A DNA stretch of 7,066 nt, taken from contig JAEWEV010000010.1 in NCBI GenBank assembly GCA_023389155.1, positions 1 to 7,066 of the forward strand, given 5' to 3'. The notes beneath the pieces were generated by a model. That model saw nothing but the letters and a program-made list of their open reading frames with translations, was not told the DNA's origin and made no database searches. This document shows, one piece after another, positions 1 to 5,635 of this stretch; the first letter of the stretch is position 1, and every line of letters starts with the position of its first letter. A program made the translations under genes and the position numbers. Origin of the DNA: Pseudomonadota bacterium (lineage in GTDB: Bacteria; Pseudomonadota; Gammaproteobacteria; Burkholderiales; Burkholderiaceae_B).

Positions 1-85
1 GCAGACCGGTTTTTTCGATAGTGCGTTTGAAGCGACGCAGTGCTGCTTCAAATGGCTCGTTCTCTTTTAAGCGTACGTTAGGCAT
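1..85 (-). CDS. rpsU: 30S ribosomal protein S21, 5' part only (cut by window edge)
   Basis: Reading the minus strand from the ATG at 85-83 gives 28 codons that begin MPNVRLKENEPFEAALRRFK and continue through an Arg/Lys-rich stretch ending KTGL at the window edge. This is the highly conserved N-terminus of ribosomal protein S21, a small basic protein of the 30S platform near the anti-Shine-Dalgarno end of 16S rRNA, needed for efficient initiation. Family members are about 70 residues, so well over half of the gene lies outside the window. The 69-base gap upstream holds a plausible promoter of its own, so it need not depend on the purA operon. The bases just before the ATG (ACGCCTACAATTC) contain no good purine-rich ribosome binding site. 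Confidence 0.95.
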   Translation of the reverse strand, partial: MPNVRLKENEPFEAALRRFKRTIEKTGL

Positions 86-138
86 GAATTGTAGGCGTGT
101 TCTTTAAAATTGGAAGAAAAATTCTTGAATAATCAGGG

Positions 139-167
139 ATTCTAGCACAAAGCATCAGGATTGTATA
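139..167 (-). promoter_or_regulatory. candidate rpsU promoter (extended -10)
   Basis: On the minus strand, TATACA (167-162) is followed after 17 bases by TAGAAT (144-139). The last three spacer bases are TGC, which makes an extended -10 of the form TGnTAnAAT. The -35 matches the consensus at 4 of 6 positions and the -10 at 5 of 6. Transcription would start near 132, about 47 bases before the rpsU ATG. The -35 lies inside the last codons of the upstream phosphoribosyltransferase gene (stop codon 157-155). This is a pattern match by eye with no experimental support. Confidence 0.5.
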
Positions 168-697
168 CCCTTTCTGACCCATGCCTCGAGCTGATGAGGC
201 CTCAAACTGTCGTAATCTTCAAACGGTTGATGAATCCAGGGATTGGTCGGCAGTTTATCGATAAAATAATCCGGTTCTACCTTGGCGTGTCCTTTCCACC
301 ACAAAACGGCGGATCGAAGTTCGGTGATGGCCGGGTATTGCGTCACCAGATGGTCATGTACGCGGGCAAATGTCAGGCCCGTGTCGACCATATCATCCAC
401 CAGTAGCACCCGACCATCCAGCGTACCACGGGTAATGGTGATGAACTTGGCGATATCCAGCTGACCCTGTACCGTGCCGGCGGCCTCCCGATAGCTGCTG
501 GTCGCAAGAATGCCCAGCGGCACATCGAAAATCCTGGAGAGAACGTCCCCGACCCGTACGCCTCCGCGGGCCAGACAGAGAATCTTATCGAATTTCCAGC
601 CCGATTGATGAACAGTCAGGGCCAGTCGTTCAATCAGCCGGTTGTACTCTTCCCAGCTGATCCACAAGTGTTTGTCAGAACTTTCCGGCGCACTCAT
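155..697 (-). CDS. phosphoribosyltransferase of the hypoxanthine/xanthine-guanine type (COG2236-like)
   Basis: A 180-residue type I PRTase that would transfer phosphoribosyl from PRPP to a base, probably a purine, in the cytoplasm. The PRPP-binding motif is clear: VLLVDDMVDTGLT at about residues 97-109, with the paired Asp-Asp followed by DTG. CLARGGV (41-47) fits the pyrophosphate-loop segment. The C-terminal part carries WWKGH (133-137) and an aromatic NPWIHQPFE segment (152-160) resembling the base-binding hood of xanthine/guanine PRTases. The start is well supported: AAGGA (708-704) sits six bases before the ATG and touches the purA stop codon, only 10 bases away, so translation is probably coupled to purA. 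That neighbour favours a purine salvage role, but I cannot assign hypoxanthine, guanine or xanthine from sequence alone, and some family members have no proven substrate. The TGA stop overlaps the candidate rpsU promoter, and no terminator is visible after it. Confidence 0.9.
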   Translation of the reverse strand: MSAPESSDKHLWISWEEYNRLIERLALTVHQSGWKFDKILCLARGGVRVGDVLSRIFDVPLGILATSSYREAAGTVQGQLDIAKFITITRGTLDGRVLLVDDMVDTGLTFARVHDHLVTQYPAITELRSAVLWWKGHAKVEPDYFIDKLPTNPWIHQPFEDYDSLRPHQLEAWVRKGIQS

Positions 698-703
698 CTA
701 TTT

Positions 704-708
704 TCCTT
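704..708 (-). promoter_or_regulatory. ribosome binding site of the PRTase gene, on the purA stop codon
   Basis: AAGGA on the minus strand, six bases before the ATG at 697. Its first base is the last base of the purA TGA stop (710-708). A ribosome terminating on purA would be in contact with the next start site, which suggests translational coupling of the two genes. Confidence 0.7.
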
Positions 709-2012
709 CACTCGGACTGGTCCAGGAACGGATGGCGACGCAGAATCGTTTCCATTCGATCAGGGCCGGTAGAAATAATGTCGACCGGAACTTCGCAGAT
801 TTCCTCGATACGGCTCAGGAAACGTCGGGCGTTTTCCGGCAGCTGGTCGTATTCCTTGACCCCCACCGTGGATTCCGTCCAGCCGGGTATGGTTTCAAGA
901 ATTGGCTCTGCTTTTTCAACGGCTTTGTAACCATAAGGCAGTAGGTCGATTTTATTGCCATCCAGCATGTAACCGGTACACAGGCCAATACTTTCCAGAC
1001 CATCCAGGACGTCCAGTTTGGTTACGCACAGTCCGGTGATACCGTTAACGATGACCGAGCGCTTGAGCGCCGCACCATCAAACCAGCCACAACGGCGCGG
1101 ACGGCCGGTTACTGCGCCAAACTCATTACCGACCTTGGCAATATGTGCGCCGATGTCGTCAAGCAATTCGGTTGGGAATGGACCAGATCCGACGCGGGTG
1201 GTGTAGGCCTTGGTGATCCCCAGAACATAGTTGAGCCGTTGCGGGCCGACTCCGGCGCCAGCAGAAGCGGCGCCAGCGATACAGTTGCTGCTCGTCACAT
1301 ACGGGTATGTGCCGTGATCAACGTCAAGCAGTGCACCCTGCGCGCCTTCAAACAACAGTTTCTGACCCTCTTTCTCGGCCTGATAAAGCAGCGCCGAAAC
1401 GTCAGCAACCATGGGCCTGATCACCGGAGCCAGCGCCAGTGCCTGATTTTTCACCTCATCAAAAGAGACGGGATCGGCGCCCAGATACTGGGTGAGAATG
1501 AAATTGTGGTACTCCAGTACTTCCTTGAGCTTTTCGTCAAAGACATCCAGATCGTACAGATCCTGAACGCGCAGCGCACGGCGAGCCACTTTGTCTTCAT
1601 AGGCCGGTCCGATACCACGCCCCGTGGTCCCGATTTTATTTTCACCCTTGCGAGCTTCGCGAGCCTGGTCCACGGCAACGTGGTAGGGCAAAATCAGCGG
1701 GCAGGCTTCGGAGATACGCAGGCGGCTTCGAACATCAAGTCCGGCCGCCTCAAGCTCTTCGATTTCCTTGAGAAGAGCCTCAGGAGAAAGCACCACGCCG
1801 TTGCCAATATAGCAGATGGCATGGGGATGCATAATCCCTGATGGAATCAGGCGCAGAACCGTGCGCTTGCCGTTGATCCAGAGTGTATGGCCGGCATTGT
1901 GACCGCCCTGGAAACGAACCACGCCCTGGGCAGATTCAGCCAGCCAGTCAACGATTTTGCCCTTCCCTTCGTCACCCCATTGGGTGCCAATTACCACTAC
2001 GTTCTTGCTCAT
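708..2012 (-). CDS. purA: adenylosuccinate synthetase
   Basis: Catalyses GTP-dependent joining of IMP and aspartate to adenylosuccinate, the first committed step from IMP to AMP. The protein is 434 residues, against 432 in E. coli. Motifs seen in order: GTQWGDEGKGK (9-19) with the catalytic Asp14 and P-loop, GGHNAGHT (36-43) with catalytic His42, GTTGRGIGPAY (128-138), FEGAQG (221-226), RVGSGPFPTEL (273-283), TGRPRRCGW (302-310), TKLD (331-334) and STGPDR (414-419) for GTP binding. All key residues are present. An in-frame TTG at 2030 would add six residues, but the ATG at 2012 gives the MSKNVVVIGTQWGDEGKGK start I recall for the family, so I chose it. Neither start has a clear Shine-Dalgarno; the nearest, AGGA, is 31 bases before the ATG, at the foot of a hairpin. 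It lies 60 bases after hisZ, with no convincing promoter in between, so it is probably co-transcribed with hisZ. Confidence 0.98.
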   Translation of the reverse strand: MSKNVVVIGTQWGDEGKGKIVDWLAESAQGVVRFQGGHNAGHTLWINGKRTVLRLIPSGIMHPHAICYIGNGVVLSPEALLKEIEELEAAGLDVRSRLRISEACPLILPYHVAVDQAREARKGENKIGTTGRGIGPAYEDKVARRALRVQDLYDLDVFDEKLKEVLEYHNFILTQYLGADPVSFDEVKNQALALAPVIRPMVADVSALLYQAEKEGQKLLFEGAQGALLDVDHGTYPYVTSSNCIAGAASAGAGVGPQRLNYVLGITKAYTTRVGSGPFPTELLDDIGAHIAKVGNEFGAVTGRPRRCGWFDGAALKRSVIVNGITGLCVTKLDVLDGLESIGLCTGYMLDGNKIDLLPYGYKAVEKAEPILETIPGWTESTVGVKEYDQLPENARRFLSRIEEICEVPVDIISTGPDRMETILRRHPFLDQSE

Positions 2013-2021
2013 AAAAGTGAC

Positions 2022-2031
2022 TTTGTACAAA
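2022..2031. repeat. 10-base perfect palindrome in the purA leader
   Basis: TTTGTACAAA is its own reverse complement and ends nine bases before the purA ATG. It does not match the E. coli PurR operator as I know it. It could be a regulator site or a weak RNA fold next to the start codon. AT-rich 10-base palindromes occur by chance, so the functional call is weak. Confidence 0.25.
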
Positions 2032-2043
2032 AGTTCGTCTTAT

Positions 2044-2067
2044 TCCTGCCGCGCAATGCGCGCAGGA
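2044..2067 (-). promoter_or_regulatory. GC-rich hairpin between hisZ and purA
   Basis: In the transcript the order is TCCTGC-GCGC-loop ATT-GCGC-(extra G)-GCAGGA, which folds into a 10-pair stem with one bulged base and a three-base loop. No uninterrupted T run follows (AATAAGACG, then CTTTTG), so it is a poor intrinsic terminator. The AGGA at the foot of its 3' arm is the only Shine-Dalgarno-like string ahead of purA. Possible roles are protecting or processing the hisZ-purA mRNA, or modulating purA expression. The fold is directly visible; the role is inference. Confidence 0.5.
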
Positions 2068-2072
2068 CCCAA

Positions 2073-3236
2073 TTAGCTGGTGCTTTTCAGCACCCATTGA
2101 CCGTTGTCGCAAACCAGCTCACGGTCGAAAACAAATTCATCAATACTTTGTGTGGTGCCCGGAAAAAACTGAACCACAACGTTGCCTTCCTGCCGAAGTT
2201 GCCTGACGGTGTCTACCAGTTGCGGATCAGCACTCCAGGGAGCACGTATGGCACGAGAAGGTTCTGCGGGCGCAATACCTGCAGAAACCTTACGAAGATC
2301 CAGACTGAAGCCGGTGGCGGCCCGACCGCGTCCAAACGATGCTCCTGCATTATCGTACCGGCCACCACGCACGATGGCATCGGGCCAGCCGGGACCAAAT
2401 ATGGCGAAGCTGACGCCGGAGTGGTAATCGTATCCTTTGACATCGGCCAGATCAATCCCCACTGCAGGTACATCCAGTGCGTCTACAAGGGTGCGCAGTG
2501 CCTGCAAGGCGGCGCGGATTCCAGGCAGATCCGGCAGTGCTGAGGCGGCCTGATCAATAACCGACGCATCCCCATAAAGCGACGGCAGACGGATCAGCGC
2601 GCCCGCGATCTCTTCCTGGACACCCGATGTCGCCTCAAGCAACTGCCTGATGCCGGGAACGTCTTTTTCCTTGAGGAGCGACAGCACGTTTCCTGCCTGA
2701 TCCTGTAAGCCCGCTGCCTCAATGAGAGCGCGGGAAACACCAGGATGGTTCAGGTCCAGGCTGGTGTTTCGCACCCCAGCCAACGCCAGGCTTTCGAGCG
2801 CGAGCTCGATGATTTGCAAATCGGCCTCGTAGCCCGAATATCCATAGATTTCCGCACCGATTTGAAGCAGTTCCCGGTCAGCCAGCAGACCCGAAGGCCG
2901 GGCGTGCAGAACACTGCCGCAATAACACAGGCGCGCAACCCCTTCTCGGTTGAGCAGATGGGCATCAATGCGCGCGACCTGCGACGTCATATCGGCCCGA
3001 ACCCCCATAGTGCGGCCCGACAGCTGATCAACCAGCTTGTTGGTCTGCAGTGTGAGATCCTGACTGTTACCGACAAAAAGCGACTCGGTATACTCCACCA
3101 GAGGTGGCGCAACGAGTTCAAATCCGCAATGACGATAGAGATCGAGCATTGCACGACGCAGTTCTTCGATTCGACGCGCTTCAGCGGGCAGAATATCGGA
3201 AAGATGTTCAGGGAGTAGCCAGTTGCTAGTTGTCAT
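2073..3236 (-). CDS. hisZ: ATP phosphoribosyltransferase regulatory subunit
   Basis: HisZ is a paralogue of histidyl-tRNA synthetase that does not charge tRNA. It assembles with the short form of HisG to make ATP phosphoribosyltransferase, the first step of histidine synthesis, and is needed for activity and histidine feedback. The 387-residue protein starts MTTSNWLLPEHLSDILPAEA. It keeps the class II synthetase fold: LCYCGSVLHARP...RELLQIGAEIYG at about 103-132 (motif 2 region), GYDYHSGVSFAIF at 268-280 and RGGRYDN at 290-296. The synthetase-type motif 3 is degraded to ATGFSLDL without the catalytic GxER arginine, and the C-terminus is too short for a normal anticodon-binding domain. Both features separate HisZ from HisS. 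I chose the ATG at 3236; an in-frame TTG at 3257 would start inside the terminator tract. No strong ribosome binding site precedes either. It implies a separate short hisG elsewhere in the genome. Confidence 0.95.
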   Translation of the reverse strand: MTTSNWLLPEHLSDILPAEARRIEELRRAMLDLYRHCGFELVAPPLVEYTESLFVGNSQDLTLQTNKLVDQLSGRTMGVRADMTSQVARIDAHLLNREGVARLCYCGSVLHARPSGLLADRELLQIGAEIYGYSGYEADLQIIELALESLALAGVRNTSLDLNHPGVSRALIEAAGLQDQAGNVLSLLKEKDVPGIRQLLEATSGVQEEIAGALIRLPSLYGDASVIDQAASALPDLPGIRAALQALRTLVDALDVPAVGIDLADVKGYDYHSGVSFAIFGPGWPDAIVRGGRYDNAGASFGRGRAATGFSLDLRKVSAGIAPAEPSRAIRAPWSADPQLVDTVRQLRQEGNVVVQFFPGTTQSIDEFVFDRELVCDNGQWVLKSTS

Positions 3237-3259
3237 GTCCGAAAAGGGAGAAACCAAAC

Positions 3260-3298
3260 AAAAATGCGACCCGGTTGCGTAAGCAGCCGAATCGCATT
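3260..3298 (-). terminator. intrinsic terminator/attenuator between hflC and hisZ
   Basis: On the minus strand AATGCGATTCGG (3298-3287) pairs with CCGGGTCGCATT (3274-3263), giving 12 pairs of which two are G-T wobbles. An inner TGC-TTAC-GCA hairpin fills the loop. The 3' arm runs into TTTTT then GTTTGG. This is a textbook Rho-independent terminator, about 77 bases after the hflC stop codon. It ends only about 24 bases before the hisZ ATG, leaving no room for a promoter downstream. So hisZ-purA must be reached by read-through or from a promoter upstream of the hairpin, which makes attenuation possible. Confidence 0.8.
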
Positions 3299-3314
3299 GA
3301 TAAAGTGACTTAAA

Positions 3315-3351
3315 ACTTACAGTATATTGTACTCTGTAATCTGCTGTAAGT
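3315..3351 (-). promoter_or_regulatory. inverted repeat overlapping a candidate hisZ promoter
   Basis: Arms ACTTACAG (3315-3322) and CTGTAAGT (3344-3351) are perfect eight-base complements separated by 21 bases. A further CTGTAA lies at 3334-3339, exactly 10 bases from the one at 3344-3349. On the minus strand a weak promoter fits: CTTACA (3350-3345) as -35, 18 bases, then TATACT (3326-3321) as -10. The -35 lies in one arm, and the -10 overlaps the edge of the other by two bases. Transcription would begin near 3314, just before the terminator hairpin at 3298. This could be an operator for a dimeric regulator, or simply an RNA hairpin at the hflC 3' end. The repeat is plain to see; the promoter is a weak match. 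Confidence 0.35.
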
Positions 3352-3374
3352 CGCGCAAATGGGCAAATTGCGAA

Positions 3375-4292
3375 TTATTGAACCCGTAACGGCTCAGCGC
3401 CGTTCTGGGCAGGACCCTGGCGGGTCGCGCCCGACTGGTTGAAATACCGGAAGAAATCGGATTTAGGATCAACGACCAGTAAATCATTGCGGCTACTGAA
3501 GGCACTGCGGTAGGCGTCCATACTATTGTAGAAGCTGAAAAATGCTGGATCCTTACCATAGGCGGCCGCGTAAATGTCAGCAGCCTGGGCATCCCCCTGA
3601 CCTCGCAGTGTCTCGGCCTTGGCATCGGCTTCAGCCAGCTCTACCCGAACTTTGCGATCGGCTTCGGCCTGGATACGTTCTTTTTCGGCCGCACCATTGG
3701 CCCGCAGGCTGTTAGCCTCTTCCTTACGTTCAGCCTGCATACGGGCATAAACCGATTCGGAAACCTCCGGCGAAAACTCAATGCGCTTCAGGCGCACATC
3801 CACCACTTCGATTCCCAGTGGTTTGGCCCGCTGTTCCACATTCCTGACGATTTCGTCCATGACAACATGCCGCTCCTGAGAGATGACATCCCGGACTGTA
3901 CGCGTGTTGACAGAGGCGTTCAATGCGTCACGGATCTGGGCACCCAGGCGGTTCTGGGCAGCATCAAGCTGATCACCAAACGAAATGTAGTAACGCAGCG
4001 GATCAATAATGCGCCATTTCACGTAGGAATCAATGATCAGGTTTTTCTTTTCTGATGTCTGAATACGTTCAGCATCGCCCGATTCGATGGTCTGGATACG
4101 GTTGTCAAGCTTGACAATCGTTTCAAGCGGAGCTGGCCATTTAAAATGCAAACCTGGCTCGGAAACCGTACGTTTCCATTGGCCCAGCTTGAACACCAGG
4201 GCGGTATTACGTTCGCTCACGGTAAAGACCGATGAGGAGAACAGAAAGGCGGCAATGACAAAAACAACCGCGCCAAAAATAGTTTTATTCAT
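3375..4292 (-). CDS. hflC: HflC, SPFH/band 7 membrane protein, FtsH protease modulator
   Basis: HflC forms a large cage-like complex with HflK in the inner membrane, which encloses FtsH and tunes its degradation of membrane proteins. The 305-residue protein has an N-terminal membrane segment (about residues 5-23, AVVFVIAAFLF core) and then the SPFH domain starting FTVSERNTALVFKLGQ (23-38). A charged, Ala/Glu-rich helix at about 183-235, typical of the coiled-coil that follows the SPFH domain, comes next, then a hydrophilic tail. E. coli HflC is somewhat longer (334 residues), so the tail is a little short. The ATG at 4292 is set by AGAGGA (4304-4299), six bases upstream and touching the last base of the hflK stop. 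The 11-base gap to hflK shows co-transcription and probable coupled translation, as expected for partners made in matched amounts. Confidence 0.97.
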   Translation of the reverse strand: MNKTIFGAVVFVIAAFLFSSSVFTVSERNTALVFKLGQWKRTVSEPGLHFKWPAPLETIVKLDNRIQTIESGDAERIQTSEKKNLIIDSYVKWRIIDPLRYYISFGDQLDAAQNRLGAQIRDALNASVNTRTVRDVISQERHVVMDEIVRNVEQRAKPLGIEVVDVRLKRIEFSPEVSESVYARMQAERKEEANSLRANGAAEKERIQAEADRKVRVELAEADAKAETLRGQGDAQAADIYAAAYGKDPAFFSFYNSMDAYRSAFSSRNDLLVVDPKSDFFRYFNQSGATRQGPAQNGAEPLRVQ

Positions 4293-4303
4293 GATCGTTC
4301 CTC

Positions 4304-5635
4304 TTACCTGCTACGGTCAAAATTATCGCGGCTCAAACGATTATCGTTGCGAGTAGCCGCTGGATTGCCATTAGACGAAGTGTCTGTTGACGAACCGGAG
4401 GAAGATGAATCACTGTCTGGTCGGCGTGACTGAGGACGCGGCGCCTTGTCGGTCTGTCCTTCAAGAATCTTATCGATCGGCAGGTACATCATGTTGTTAC
4501 CGTCCTTGGTGTCAAGCAGTACCTTGGAGGTATTTTCATACACTTGCCTGAGCGTAGAGATATAAATACGCTCGCGGGTCACTTCAGGCGCTTTTGCATA
4601 CTCGGCCTGGATACTTTCAAAACGTGAGGCCAAACCGCGAGCCTGCGTCACAATGGCTTCGCGATAGGCTTCCGCATCCTCTACCAGGCGCGAAGCGCGA
4701 CCGCGCGCTTCAGGAATGACCTTGCTGGCGTAGGCGTTACCCTCGTTTTTCTGGCGCTCGTTGTCTTGTCCCGCCTTGATAGCGTCTTCAAATGCCGCCT
4801 GAACCTGCTCAGGTGGCTGTACGTTCTGAATGGCGACAGAAGTCACTTCAATACCGGAACGATAGCGATTAAGTATCTGCTGCATCAGCTTCATGACATT
4901 GTTAGCTGCTGCTGTCCGGCTTTCGTACAGGATATTGTTCATGGCTTCCTTACCGACGATTTCGCGCATGGCAGTCTCGCCTGACTGCCGGACGGATTCG
5001 GTCGGATTCACCATGGAGAACAGGAAGTCGGCGGCAGGCGAACGTTGGGTGGCTTCGTTCGGTGTCAACTCGGACTTCAGACGATAATGCACCGCAAATT
5101 GCACCTCTACGATATTCTCGTCTTCGGTGAGCATCAGCGATTCAGCAGGTACTTTATTGTTCAGATCGTTTTTATAGCCAAAGGTGAAATTGCGAACGCT
5201 CGCGATATCGACTTTTTCCACATTCTGAATAGGAGACGGAAAGTGCCAATGCATGCCCGGCAACACTGTTGTCTGGTAGCGGCCAAATTGCGTGACGACG
5301 CCAACATACCCTTCGCGGACAATATAGAAGCCGCTGACAAGCCACAGGGCCAGCGCGGCAACAATAACGAACACCACTCCCACCCGTGTTGCTTTGGGTG
5401 ATGGCGTGAATCCATTATTCTGGGGTGGACGATTGAACCCGTTATTACCACCGCCCTGCTTCTTGCCGAAAAGTGACTTGAGCTTTTTATTGAAATCGTT
5501 CCAGACCTGGTCCAGATCAGGCGGGCCGTCATTCGGCCCTCCGGGACGTCTTGGGGGTTCGTCGGAATTATTGTTATTCTGGTTTCCTCGTCCCCAGCCC
5601 GGATCATTTAGATTGAAAAGATTAAAGAATCGCAA
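4304..5635 (-). CDS. hflK: HflK, SPFH/band 7 membrane protein, partner of HflC (TTG start)
   Basis: HflK pairs with HflC in the inner-membrane complex that surrounds and regulates FtsH. Of 443 residues, the N-terminal 80 are cytosolic and rich in Gly, Pro and Asn, with the family's NLNDPGWGRG start and a NNNNS run. One membrane segment follows at about 85-104 (VGVVFVIVAALALWLVSGF). The SPFH domain begins at FYIVREGYVGVVTQFGRY and runs to about 290. A charged helical region extends to about 345, then IYISTLRQVYENTSKVLLD. The last 45 residues are a disordered Ser/Asp/Asn/Arg-rich tail. The start is TTG at 5635: an in-frame TAG lies at 5647-5645, no ATG or GTG occurs early enough, and AGGA stands seven bases upstream. 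The start lies inside the end of hflX (14-base overlap), and hflC follows 11 bases after the stop. Confidence 0.95.
   Translation of the reverse strand: MRFFNLFNLNDPGWGRGNQNNNNSDEPPRRPGGPNDGPPDLDQVWNDFNKKLKSLFGKKQGGGNNGFNRPPQNNGFTPSPKATRVGVVFVIVAALALWLVSGFYIVREGYVGVVTQFGRYQTTVLPGMHWHFPSPIQNVEKVDIASVRNFTFGYKNDLNNKVPAESLMLTEDENIVEVQFAVHYRLKSELTPNEATQRSPAADFLFSMVNPTESVRQSGETAMREIVGKEAMNNILYESRTAAANNVMKLMQQILNRYRSGIEVTSVAIQNVQPPEQVQAAFEDAIKAGQDNERQKNEGNAYASKVIPEARGRASRLVEDAEAYREAIVTQARGLASRFESIQAEYAKAPEVTRERIYISTLRQVYENTSKVLLDTKDGNNMMYLPIDKILEGQTDKAPRPQSRRPDSDSSSSGSSTDTSSNGNPAATRNDNRLSRDNFDRSR

Noticed and set aside
98..111. TGTTCTTTAAAATT on the plus strand, resembling an rRNA boxA-type sequence
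   Set aside because: It lies antisense in the rpsU leader, no rRNA gene is nearby, and the window is transcribed on the other strand. Probably an AT-rich coincidence.
111..144. Small inverted repeats after the PRTase gene, such as AAGAA/TTCTT, as a terminator
   Set aside because: The stems are about five AT pairs with no GC core, too weak for intrinsic termination.
1143..1841. Long plus-strand open frame (232 codons) opposite purA
   Set aside because: It lies entirely antisense to purA, whose motifs are intact. Its translation shows no recognisable domain, and such frames are expected opposite a codon-biased gene.
1887..2543. Plus-strand open frame (218 codons) spanning the start of purA and the end of hisZ
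   Set aside because: It crosses two well-supported genes on the opposite strand and the gap between them, with no ribosome site or recognisable protein features.
3237..3257. Upstream TTG start for hisZ adding seven residues
   Set aside because: It begins directly after the terminator T tract without a ribosome site, and the extra residues do not match the HisZ family start I recall.
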